Shown in pieces: positions 1 through 6,370 of a DNA stretch of 8,024 nucleotides; the stretch's first letter is position 1; each line of letters starts with the position of its first letter. The notes below the pieces were generated by a model that saw only the letters and a program-made list of their open reading frames with translations, did no database searches and had not been told where the DNA came from. Both the position numbers and the translations under genes were made by a program. Where the stretch lies: NCBI GenBank assembly GCA_035628505.1, contig DASPJR010000139.1:1-8024 (forward strand). The letters are read 5' to 3'. This DNA comes from DASPJR01 sp035628505 (GTDB lineage Bacteria; Planctomycetota; SZUA-567; H5-PLA8).

Positions 1-618
1 GTACAGCTTGCGCCGAACTACGTCCATGTGCACTACAACGTCGGAATGATTCATGTTTTTCAAAAGGCATGGGCCCCTGCGGCAGAGGCGTTCAGGAAAG
101 CAGCCGCGACAGGAAGTCTGCCTGCCTCTTTTTCACTTCAACGGGCCCTTGAGATTCTTGATTCATCACGCAATGACGATGACAAGGAAGCGGAGCTGTT
201 CGCCATGATCGCCGATGCGCGTTTCCGCGATGAAGCGCGAACGCAGGCGGTGCGCTTAGCTTCACTGGCGCCGCAGATGAATGCGATGGGACTTGCGTAC
301 CTCAAGCAAGGGAAATCTGCGCGTGCGATGGCGCTTTTCGAACTCACGGCGACGCATGTTCCTGGCGACCGGATATCGCGCACCAATCTTGCGGCGATCC
401 GCTTTGCGCGCAAGGAATATGACAAGGCGCTGGCGCTCTATGAGGCCCTGGCCAAAGAAGATCCCGCCGACGCTGTCGCGGCAATGAATCTGGCAGGGAC
501 TCTGGCAACGCAGGGCAGATGGGACACCGCTGAAACAGTGCTTCTCACGTTTTTGAAACACAGGCCCGATCATTCGGAAGCGCAGGCTCTACTCGTGCGC
601 CTGCGTTCGCGAAAGTAA
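1..618 (+). CDS. TPR-repeat protein, 3' part (5' end outside window)
   Basis: The reading frame is open from base 1 to a TAA at 616-618, giving 205 residues. It has no stop and no convincing start inside the window, since the GTG at 28 sits within a TPR-like helix (LAPNYVHVHYNVGMIHVF). This is therefore the C-terminal part of a longer protein. At least three tetratricopeptide units are visible in the second half, beginning near NAMGLAYLKQGKSARAMALF, NLAAIRFARKEYDKALALYE and MNLAGTLATQGRWDTAETVL. Each has the usual small/large residue pattern and ends in a Pro-Gly/Ala-Asp or Pro-Asp turn. TPRs form helical scaffolds for protein-protein contacts. Any catalytic or membrane part would be upstream and cannot be seen, so no function is assigned. 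The residues 60-95 stretch is acidic and less regular. The next gene starts 178 bases downstream behind a hairpin, so it is probably a separate transcription unit. Confidence 0.85.
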   Translation, partial: VQLAPNYVHVHYNVGMIHVFQKAWAPAAEAFRKAAATGSLPASFSLQRALEILDSSRNDDDKEAELFAMIADARFRDEARTQAVRLASLAPQMNAMGLAYLKQGKSARAMALFELTATHVPGDRISRTNLAAIRFARKEYDKALALYEALAKEDPADAVAAMNLAGTLATQGRWDTAETVLLTFLKHRPDHSEAQALLVRLRSRK

Positions 619-623
619 CAGCG

Positions 624-643
624 TGTTTTTTGCCCAAAAAACA
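624..643. terminator. Perfect A/T-rich inverted repeat after the TPR gene, possible terminator
   Basis: TGTTTTTTG at 624-632 and CAAAAAACA at 635-643 are exact reverse complements separated by two C residues. The dyad begins six bases after the stop of the TPR gene. It could fold as a short hairpin at the RNA 3' end. The stem is almost all A-U and no run of T follows it, so it is not a canonical intrinsic terminator. It could equally be a protein-binding dyad for the gene at 797. The symmetry is certain and the function is not. Confidence 0.4.
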
Positions 644-677
644 ATGATCCTCCGCGAAGTTCTGTGCTGAACCTGCT

Positions 678-706
678 TTCACAACGTGCGCTAATTCTCT
701 TTTAAC
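678..706 (+). promoter_or_regulatory. Candidate sigma-70-type promoter for the secreted EEP protein
   Basis: TTCACA at 678-683 matches TTGACA in five of six positions. It is followed after exactly 17 bases by TTTAAC at 701-706, which matches TATAAT in four of six. Transcription would start near 713, giving a leader of about 84 bases before the ATG at 797. This was found by eye; an ECF-dependent promoter in the same gap cannot be excluded. Confidence 0.3.
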
Positions 707-796
707 GCGATAAACTTTTTCGAAGAAAACTGCTGCGTTTCGCGGGGCTGCAACCAACAGATTGCACCAGGGCGTACAGGCGCGAGGGACCAGCAG

Positions 797-3700
797 ATGA
801 AAACGCATTTTCAAATCGTCTCAGTCACATTGTTGTTGGGATTGAATCTCTTCGCGGCGACGCCGCCAACCCCAACAATTTCACCCAATGGCGGAAGTTT
901 CACCGCACCGGTGACGGTAACGCTTCACGTTCCGCCCACAGCGAACGACCCCACCGGCTTTCAACTGCGATACACAATGGATGGCAGCACGCCGACAGCG
1001 ACCTCAACGCTGTTTAATCCAGGCGCAGGGCTGCTCATCGCGAAAACGAACTGCACGATCAAGGTCAAAGCATTCAAAGGGACGGACGTCAGCGCCGAAG
1101 CGTCCGCAACCTTTACGTTCACACCACCCAGCCAGCCGCAACTGCGGATCATGGCATTCAACATTCAGCTTGGCGGAATGGGAACGGATGGCCGGTACGA
1201 CCTGCTGCGCACGGCCCGGTACATGGCCAATGCGGACATCATTTGTATCAATGAGAACCGCGACGCAGTTCCGACGATCGTTTCACACTTGCAGACCATC
1301 ACCGGCGTGCAGTGGTACTACCGCGTGTTCTCGACAGCAGGCGGAATCGGCAACTCAGTGATCTCGCGCTATGATTTCACTGCCGCTTACAAAGCGAACC
1401 CGACGCCTTACAAGGTTTTTACAGCGTCGTGGACCAATCAAAAGGCAGTCGGCCACGCGCAGCTCAACATCAACGGCACGGCGCTGAATTTTTTCAGCAC
1501 GCGTATCGAGTATGAGTCACAACTCGTCCGTGAAAAGCAGTTGACCGAGCTAAAAAACTTCATGGACGGCTTCGCCGAACCCCGGATCGTGGCGGGTGAT
1601 TTCAACACCAATCCTGGCGGAACGTGCATCAGGTGGATGACCAGCCCGCCTTCGACCGGGACCGTAACGCTCGTTGACGGCTCGACATCAAACATTTCCA
1701 CCAGTGCCTGGTATGATGCGTGGGCTACAGCAAAGTCACAGGGCCTGGCCAGTTCCTATCCTGAAAATCCAAACGGCAACACGCACGGCGGCAGCCGTTT
1801 TGACTACGTGTTTATCTCGAAAGCAGCCTCGAACCTTTTGATCAGGTACTGCCAGCAAGTGGATTCACGGCGGCAGCCATTGATTCATCCCTATGATCCG
1901 GCCGTGATCAGTTCGCAGCGGGACTATACCTACGTCGACTATGGCGTGCGGCCTTCAGACCACGAGCCGCCCGTGGCGCAGATTCAATTCACGACTGGCA
2001 GCGTGGCGAACCAGATGCCGGTCGTGAATGCCGGATCGGACAAAACAATCACCCTGCCTGCGGGTGTGACGCTGACTGGAACTGTGACGGACGATGGACT
2101 GCCGAATCCCCCCGGCGCCGTCAGCGTGAGTTGGAGCAAGGTGAGCGGGGCAGGCACCGTGACATTCAGCGCTGCAACCGCACTCAGCACGAGCGCCACG
2201 TTCAGCGCAGCCGGCACCTATGTCCTGCGCCTGACGGCCAGCGATGGAGCGCTCTCCGGGAGCGACAGTGTCTCTGTGACCGTTAATCCCGCACCCGCAC
2301 CGTTGCCATCACCCTGGGAGCATCGCGATGTTGGCGCAACCAACATTGCCGGCAGCGCGAGTCATAACACGGGAACGTTTACGATCAGCGCGTCAGGCAC
2401 CGATATCTACGACTCTGCGGATGCCTTTCACTTTGTCTATCAGCCGTTTACCGGGGATGGTGAAATCGTCGCTAACGTCACCGGGATTCAAAATGCCGGC
2501 GGCACGTTTTCGATGGCGGCGGTGATGTTCCGTGAATCCTTTAATGCCAACTCCGTCCACGCTTCCATGATGGTTACACACGACGGCAAGGCAAAGTTCC
2601 GCCGCCGCGCATCTACCGGTGCGACAACGCTGAGTGACGGGCCGGCCGGCGCGGGGACCAATCCGCTTCCGCGCTGGCTGAAGCTCATACGCGGCGGAAA
2701 TAATTTCAGTGCCTTCACTTCTCCCGACGGATCAACCTGGACGCAAATTCATACGACTCAAACGGTGAACATGCCCGCCACCGTATATGTCGGCTTCATG
2801 GCGCTGCGAAATGACAACGCAGCGTTGTGCGCAGCGACATTTACAAATGTGGCCTTGAGACCCTTGAACCTTCCGCCGGTCATTTCATCGTCGCCGACAG
2901 CAATGCCAAATCCAGCCGGAGCCGGTCAGAACGTAGCGTTCGCGGTTGCGGCAAGCGATCCCAATGGTGATGCGCTCAGCTATGCCTGGAATTTCGGCGA
3001 CGGTACGACTGGCAGCGGAAGCGCACCAACTCACGCGTATTCAAGCGCCGGCTCATACACAGCCACGGTAACCGTCAGCGACGGCCGGGGCGGCAATGCC
3101 GTGGGCAGCATTTCAGTGACTGTAAACGACTGGATGCAGGCTGACGTTGGAGCCGTCGGAGCTGCCGGAAGCGCCGCTGTCACGGGCGGTGATGCTGCGA
3201 CGATCAATGCGTCCGGTACAGATGTCTACGGAAGCGCCGATGCATTTCGGTACGTCTATAAACAATTGACAGGCGACGGTTCGATTGTTGCGAAAGTCAC
3301 ATCGATTCAGAATACCGCTGAATGGGCGCAGGCCGGCGTGATGATGCGCGAAAGCCTGGCCGCGAATTCAGCTCACGCCACCATGATGGTCACGCGCGTC
3401 GATCGTGCCAAATTCCGGCGCCGCTACACGGCGGGTGGTTCAACTTCGAGCAACGGCCCTGGACCGGGCAGCGGGCAGGTGCTGCCGCAGTGGGTCAAAC
3501 TTGAGCGCGCTGGCAGTACTTTCAAAGGATATCGTTCGCCTGATGGAGTGAATTGGGAATTGATTGGCACCGACACCGTCAATCTTCCGGCCACGGTCTA
3601 CGTCGGTGTGTACTCGCTCAGCGCGAACAACACCGTGCTTGGACAGGCGCAGCTCAGCTCAATAGCGATCGGGGGAAGTGTTCAAACAGCCAGTCGCTCG

Positions 3701-3985
3701 GCGAGCACGGTACGGAACTCCGGAGATACCCTTGATCTAGGCGTTTATTCGGTCAAAGACAAGGAGAAGGTGTATCTCGCCTTACCTTGCAGCGAAGAAC
3801 TTGGCAGTGCGGCAACGCTGCGCTGGAAGGCCAGCAGAGACGCCGCGCTTCCGAAAGGGTTGAAGGTAGTTCGCGGCAATCTCATCGGCACAGCCAAAGC
3901 CGAGGGCACGCACTGTTTCACGCTGCGGATCAAGACGCTTTATGGCGAAACGACCCGCAGCTACCGTCTGACGATCGGGAAGTGA
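797..3985 (+). CDS. Secreted multidomain endonuclease/exonuclease/phosphatase-family protein with PKD and DUF1349-like modules
   Basis: This is a 1062-residue protein. GAGGGA at 784-789, seven bases before the ATG, supports the start. Residues 1-20 form a signal peptide (cleavage near LFA/ATPP). Modules in order are: a chitobiase/hexosaminidase C-terminal-like module at about 28-108 (YTMDGSTPT); an EEP (DNase I-like) domain at about 116-398; a PKD/REJ-like Ig module at 406-496; DUF1349-like concanavalin A-type copy A at 505-689; a PKD domain at 692-777 (WNFGDGT); DUF1349-like copy B at 778-959; and a He_PIG-like Ig module at about 975-1062 (LPKGL, GNLIGTAKAEGTH). EEP residues visible are N122, E153, D268 and N270 (GDFN), D336 (SRFDYVF) and D388-H389 (SDHE). 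They imply metal-dependent phosphodiester or phosphomonoester cleavage outside the cytoplasm, on DNA, RNA, a phospholipid or another ester. The usual His of the mid-domain THLD motif is Arg236 (STRIE), so activity is uncertain. No sorting anchor is seen at the C-terminus. The substrate is unknown; the other modules look like adhesion or glycan-binding parts. The next gene is an ECF sigma factor 123 bases downstream. Confidence 0.9.
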   Translation: MKTHFQIVSVTLLLGLNLFAATPPTPTISPNGGSFTAPVTVTLHVPPTANDPTGFQLRYTMDGSTPTATSTLFNPGAGLLIAKTNCTIKVKAFKGTDVSAEASATFTFTPPSQPQLRIMAFNIQLGGMGTDGRYDLLRTARYMANADIICINENRDAVPTIVSHLQTITGVQWYYRVFSTAGGIGNSVISRYDFTAAYKANPTPYKVFTASWTNQKAVGHAQLNINGTALNFFSTRIEYESQLVREKQLTELKNFMDGFAEPRIVAGDFNTNPGGTCIRWMTSPPSTGTVTLVDGSTSNISTSAWYDAWATAKSQGLASSYPENPNGNTHGGSRFDYVFISKAASNLLIRYCQQVDSRRQPLIHPYDPAVISSQRDYTYVDYGVRPSDHEPPVAQIQFTTGSVANQMPVVNAGSDKTITLPAGVTLTGTVTDDGLPNPPGAVSVSWSKVSGAGTVTFSAATALSTSATFSAAGTYVLRLTASDGALSGSDSVSVTVNPAPAPLPSPWEHRDVGATNIAGSASHNTGTFTISASGTDIYDSADAFHFVYQPFTGDGEIVANVTGIQNAGGTFSMAAVMFRESFNANSVHASMMVTHDGKAKFRRRASTGATTLSDGPAGAGTNPLPRWLKLIRGGNNFSAFTSPDGSTWTQIHTTQTVNMPATVYVGFMALRNDNAALCAATFTNVALRPLNLPPVISSSPTAMPNPAGAGQNVAFAVAASDPNGDALSYAWNFGDGTTGSGSAPTHAYSSAGSYTATVTVSDGRGGNAVGSISVTVNDWMQADVGAVGAAGSAAVTGGDAATINASGTDVYGSADAFRYVYKQLTGDGSIVAKVTSIQNTAEWAQAGVMMRESLAANSAHATMMVTRVDRAKFRRRYTAGGSTSSNGPGPGSGQVLPQWVKLERAGSTFKGYRSPDGVNWELIGTDTVNLPATVYVGVYSLSANNTVLGQAQLSSIAIGGSVQTASRSASTVRNSGDTLDLGVYSVKDKEKVYLALPCSEELGSAATLRWKASRDAALPKGLKVVRGNLIGTAKAEGTHCFTLRIKTLYGETTRSYRLTIGK
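2309..2863 (+). repeat. DUF1349-like (concanavalin A-type) module, copy A
   Basis: Residues 505-689 of the secreted EEP protein form the first of three homologous modules in the window. Landmarks are SPWEHRDVG, SGTDIYDSADAF, FVYQPFTGDGEIVANV, VMFRES, SVHASMMVT, KAKFRRR, LPRWLKLIR, SPDGSTW and ATVYVGF. These follow the pattern of the beta-sandwich family often annotated as DUF1349 or 'regulation of enolase 1-like'. It differs from copies B and C at GGTFSMAAVM, where they have EWAQAG or EWALAG. The family fold suggests a carbohydrate-binding role, but no ligand can be deduced. Confidence 0.8.
3128..3673 (+). repeat. DUF1349-like (concanavalin A-type) module, copy B
   Basis: Residues 778-959 of the secreted EEP protein follow directly after the PKD domain. 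It matches copy A at ASGTDVYGSADAFRYVY, TGDGSIVAKV, VMMRES, SAHATMMVT, RAKFRRR, LPQWVKLER, SPDGVNW and LPATVYVGV. It matches copy C in the EWAQAGVMMRE stretch and in FKG before SPDG. The two copies in one protein, separated by a PKD spacer, suggest bivalent binding. Confidence 0.8.
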
Positions 3986-4108
3986 GACGGCGATCGTGCA
4001 AGGGGTTTTCGCTGCAGAAGTTAGCGAGGTTCTTGCGAGTTCCAAAATAGCGTCAGATTTATGCTGCGTTTTCACGGCCGCCAACGAATATAAGGCGGAG
4101 GGTTCCGC

Positions 4109-4675
4109 ATGGACCAGGCTGAATTGATCGAACGGCTGCGCAAGGGTGACACCGACGCGTTTGCCGAACTGGTCACAACATACGAGGAGACGGTCCGCAG
4201 TTTTACGGCGATCTGGTCTCCATCGCGCGACGAAGCAGACGACATCGCGCAGGAAGTTTTCCTCGCGGCCTTTCGCGGCATACATACGTTTGAGCCGGGC
4301 AAAGATCTGAAGACGTGGCTGCTGGGAATTTCGCGCAATCTGACGCGCAATGCCTGGCGAAGAGTTTCACGGACATCGGGCAGGCACAGCCGCACGGATG
4401 TGCATGAGATCCTCGAGCGGCAGGCCGTCGCGTTTTTCCAGAAGCGCGAGTGCAACATGGGGCAGCGCGAGGACGCGCTGCGGCAATGCATGGAAACCCT
4501 GCCGGCGAACACGAAAAATATTTTCACTCGCTACTTCGTCGACGAAGTCAGCAGCAGCGAACTGGCCTCAACTTTAAACACCACCGAAAACACTGTGCGC
4601 GCGACGCTCTCCCGCATCCGCCGCGCTCTGCGAAGCTGCATCGAACGGCGTATCGCGACGGAGAGCGGCGTATGA
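4109..4675 (+). CDS. ECF-family RNA polymerase sigma factor (Rhodopirellula/Verrucomicrobium type)
   Basis: This 188-residue protein has the normal size of an ECF sigma factor with only regions 2 and 4. Region 2 covers about residues 9-85 and carries the core-binding and promoter-melting motif DDIAQEVFLAAFR (44-56), followed by W70 in KTWLLGISRNLTRNAWRR. Region 4 covers about 122-180, with the helix-turn-helix SSSELASTLNTTENTVRATL that would read the -35 element. GGAGGG at 4097-4102, six bases upstream, supports the ATG. Its stop overlaps the start of the FecR-like gene (ATGA), so the two are translationally coupled, as expected for a sigma factor and its membrane-bound regulator. The style fits the ECF group common in Planctomycetota and Verrucomicrobiota. 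The secreted EEP gene immediately upstream is a plausible target because its product shares a module with the FecR-like protein. No convincing promoter of its own was identified in the 123-base gap. Confidence 0.93.
   Translation: MDQAELIERLRKGDTDAFAELVTTYEETVRSFTAIWSPSRDEADDIAQEVFLAAFRGIHTFEPGKDLKTWLLGISRNLTRNAWRRVSRTSGRHSRTDVHEILERQAVAFFQKRECNMGQREDALRQCMETLPANTKNIFTRYFVDEVSSSELASTLNTTENTVRATLSRIRRALRSCIERRIATESGV
4660..4665 (+). promoter_or_regulatory. Ribosome binding site of the FecR-like gene, inside the sigma gene
   Basis: GGAGAG lies six bases before the ATG at 4672. It decides the start over the upstream in-frame ATG at 4450, which would read through the sigma gene in another frame. 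Confidence 0.65.
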
Positions 4676-6162
4676 CCTCGCGCGATGAACGGATTGAATA
4701 CCTGGTTGAACGCCACACTCGGGGCGCGCTGGACGCGGACGACATAATCGAATTTGAGGAACTCTGCCAGGACCCGCAGGTCGCATATGACCTTGTGGAA
4801 GCGCTCGCCGAACAGCGCGAATGGCAGCGCGCCTTCAAGAAGTCGCCTCATGACGCATTCGTGGAAGTGGTGGTCGAGCGAAGCCGGCGCGCGGGATCAA
4901 GCGGTAAGTTTCTGCGCTCAGTTACGGAAGCCGCGCAGCGTGAGATAGACACACGGGACGCTGAGCCCAGGCTCAAGTCACGCCGGCGGCTCCTCAAGCG
5001 CGGTCGGGCGGCAAGGCGCAGTTTCTGGTTTCCAGCCGTGCTGGCTGCAGGTCTTGCGGCGGCAGTGCTCGCGTTTGCATACCTGCAGAAGCATACGGAG
5101 CAACCCGTGGCCGTCTCGCATGCGGAAGCGATTGCGCAGATCATCTCTGCGAACGATGGACAGATTCTGCATGAATCAACACAATCTTCCGCGCAAGCAA
5201 ATGCGGCGCTGTTCAGCGGCACCACTCTGGTCAGCCAAAGCAGCCCACTGAGATTTCAGTTCGCCGGTGAAAGTACGTCCGTCGAACTTCAGCCGAACTC
5301 AAAGTTGATTCTCAAATCAGGCGGCACAGGCAAGCGGATGGAACTTTTGCAAGGCAGCGTCTCCGCCAGCGTCGCTCCACAGAAACAACCGCTTGTCATC
5401 GCCACAGATTTTGCTGAAGCAAAAGTGCTCGGCACCGAATTCCGTTTCGCTCATGAAGGGGATTCCGCGCGCCTGCAGGTGGACAAAGGACGCGTTCTGC
5501 TCAGCCGTACCAAGGATGGCGCGTCAATTGAAGTCGGCGCAGGACAGGTGGCGGTTGCGCCTGCCGATGTGAGCATCGCCTTAAGCATGAAGCTTCCCGC
5601 GCCGTGGGAGCAGATTGATATTGGCAATGTCCGGCAGCCCGGAAGTGTTGTCATTCTGGACGCCCGGTTTTCGATGCGTGCGTGCGGCACCGATATCTGG
5701 GAAAAGAGTGATGGTTTCTATTTTGTTTATCAGCCGCTTGAAGGCGATGGAGAAATCGTTGCCCGAGTGAACGAGATCCGTTCCGCAGGCGAATGGGCGT
5801 TAGCCGGGCTGATGATTCGTGAAACGCTCACGCCGGATTCAGTTCACGCGACAATGATGGCGACGACACAACTAAAAGCAAAGCTCCGGCGGCGTGTGAC
5901 TCCAGCAGGTACAACACTCAGCACGGGCCCCAGCGCCGGCAACGTGACTCTCCCCAAATGGCTGAAGCTGACGCGAAGCGGGGATGTTTTCAAAGGCTTC
6001 CTCTCCGATGATGGACGTACGTGGACTCTGGTGGACCAGGATAAAGTACGTATGCAATCACAAACCGTTTATATCGGCATTGTCGGGTTAACGGTCGATA
6101 ACGGCGGACTCAGCACGATGCTCCTGGACTCTGTTACGGTCCGCGATGCTCGCAAGCCATGA
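4672..6162 (+). CDS. FecR-like membrane anti-sigma/regulator protein with a C-terminal DUF1349-like module
   Basis: This 496-residue protein starts at the ATG that overlaps the sigma stop. Residues 1-100 are a charged helical cytoplasmic part with the YLVERHTRGALDADD and ELCQDP style typical of anti-sigma N-termini in Planctomycetota/Verrucomicrobiota FecR proteins. There is no HxxxCxxC zinc motif. A basic stretch at 101-116 (KSRRRLLKRGRAARR) precedes one membrane helix at about 118-137, giving an N-in, C-out topology. A FecR domain covers about 176-300, with signatures VLGTEFRF, LQVDKGRVLLSR and VGAGQVAV. Residues 307-490 are DUF1349-like copy C, homologous to two modules in the secreted neighbour. 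FecR proteins sit in the membrane and control the partner ECF sigma factor in response to an outside signal. Here the terminal module would be the sensor or an interaction arm on the outer face. Most FecR proteins end after the FecR domain or an STN-binding tail, so this fusion is the distinctive feature. Whether it inhibits or activates the sigma factor cannot be told. Confidence 0.88.
   Translation: MTSRDERIEYLVERHTRGALDADDIIEFEELCQDPQVAYDLVEALAEQREWQRAFKKSPHDAFVEVVVERSRRAGSSGKFLRSVTEAAQREIDTRDAEPRLKSRRRLLKRGRAARRSFWFPAVLAAGLAAAVLAFAYLQKHTEQPVAVSHAEAIAQIISANDGQILHESTQSSAQANAALFSGTTLVSQSSPLRFQFAGESTSVELQPNSKLILKSGGTGKRMELLQGSVSASVAPQKQPLVIATDFAEAKVLGTEFRFAHEGDSARLQVDKGRVLLSRTKDGASIEVGAGQVAVAPADVSIALSMKLPAPWEQIDIGNVRQPGSVVILDARFSMRACGTDIWEKSDGFYFVYQPLEGDGEIVARVNEIRSAGEWALAGLMIRETLTPDSVHATMMATTQLKAKLRRRVTPAGTTLSTGPSAGNVTLPKWLKLTRSGDVFKGFLSDDGRTWTLVDQDKVRMQSQTVYIGIVGLTVDNGGLSTMLLDSVTVRDARKP
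5590..6141 (+). repeat. DUF1349-like (concanavalin A-type) module, copy C, in the FecR-like protein
   Basis: Residues 307-490 of the FecR-like protein form the module. Landmarks shared with copies A and B are APWEQIDIG, CGTDIWEKSDGFYFVYQP, EGDGEIVARV, EWALAGLMIRE, SVHATMMAT, KAKLRRR, GTTLSTGP, LPKWLKLTR, SDDGRTW and TVYIGI. It sits outside the membrane by predicted topology. The N-terminal third is closest to copy A and the middle to copy B, as judged by eye. Confidence 0.8.
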
Positions 6163-6357
6163 AGGCAAAATAGGTATACACTCGATAGTTGGAATTAAGA
6201 ATGTTGGAGACCAACCGGCGGGGCTGGTGTAACTCAGAACGGTCAAAGAGAGTTAAAGCGTGTCGATCATTGAGCGCCCGTCGAGCTGGCGTCTCGAAAT
6301 CGGCATTGTCGCTGACGCCACGACGAGTATAGGAATCGGAATAATGGACCTTTTCTT
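6163..6357 (+). other. Intergenic region before the isochorismatase-like gene, with small dyads
   Basis: About 200 bases with no supported gene. GTTGG at 6203-6207 and CCAAC at 6211-6215 form a 5-bp hairpin. An overlapping alternative pairs 6210-6216 with 6222-6228 with one mismatch, so the two are mutually exclusive. TGGCGTC at 6287-6293 and GACGCCA at 6314-6320 form a 7-bp dyad with a 20-base loop. A weak promoter-like pair is TTGTCG (6306-6311) and TATAGG (6328-6333) with a 16-base spacer. None has a T tract, so termination of the sigma/FecR transcript here is not shown. Confidence 0.35.
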
Positions 6358-6363
6358 GAGAGG
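6358..6363 (+). promoter_or_regulatory. Ribosome binding site deciding the start of the isochorismatase-like gene
   Basis: GAGAGG lies seven bases before the ATG at 6371. That ATG opens a clean signal peptide. The in-frame upstream starts (GTG at 6260, ATG at 6344) would put a charged extension before it and lack such a site. Confidence 0.65.
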
Positions 6364-6370
6364 AACGAGT

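Noticed and set aside
2309..3673. Copies A and B as a recent tandem DNA duplication
   Set aside because: The two differ widely at nucleotide level and are separated by a PKD domain; the similarity is at protein level and is old.
4087..4094. TATAAG-like -10 element just before the sigma gene
   Set aside because: It is only 15 bases from the ATG, so transcription would begin at the ribosome binding site, and no -35 match stands at the right distance.
3782..4285. Minus-strand open frame of 167 codons across the end of the EEP gene and the start of the sigma gene
   Set aside because: It overlaps two well-supported + strand genes, has no recognisable domain, and is expected in GC-rich DNA.
4450..4671. 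In-frame upstream extension of the FecR-like gene from an ATG at 4450
   Set aside because: It lies wholly within the sigma gene in another frame, its translation is low-complexity and has no family features, and the ATG at 4672 has a good ribosome binding site and the classic ATGA overlap.
6260..6370. Longer N-terminus for the isochorismatase-like protein from the GTG at 6260
   Set aside because: The extra 37 residues precede a clean signal peptide, and the GAGAGG site fits the ATG at 6371.
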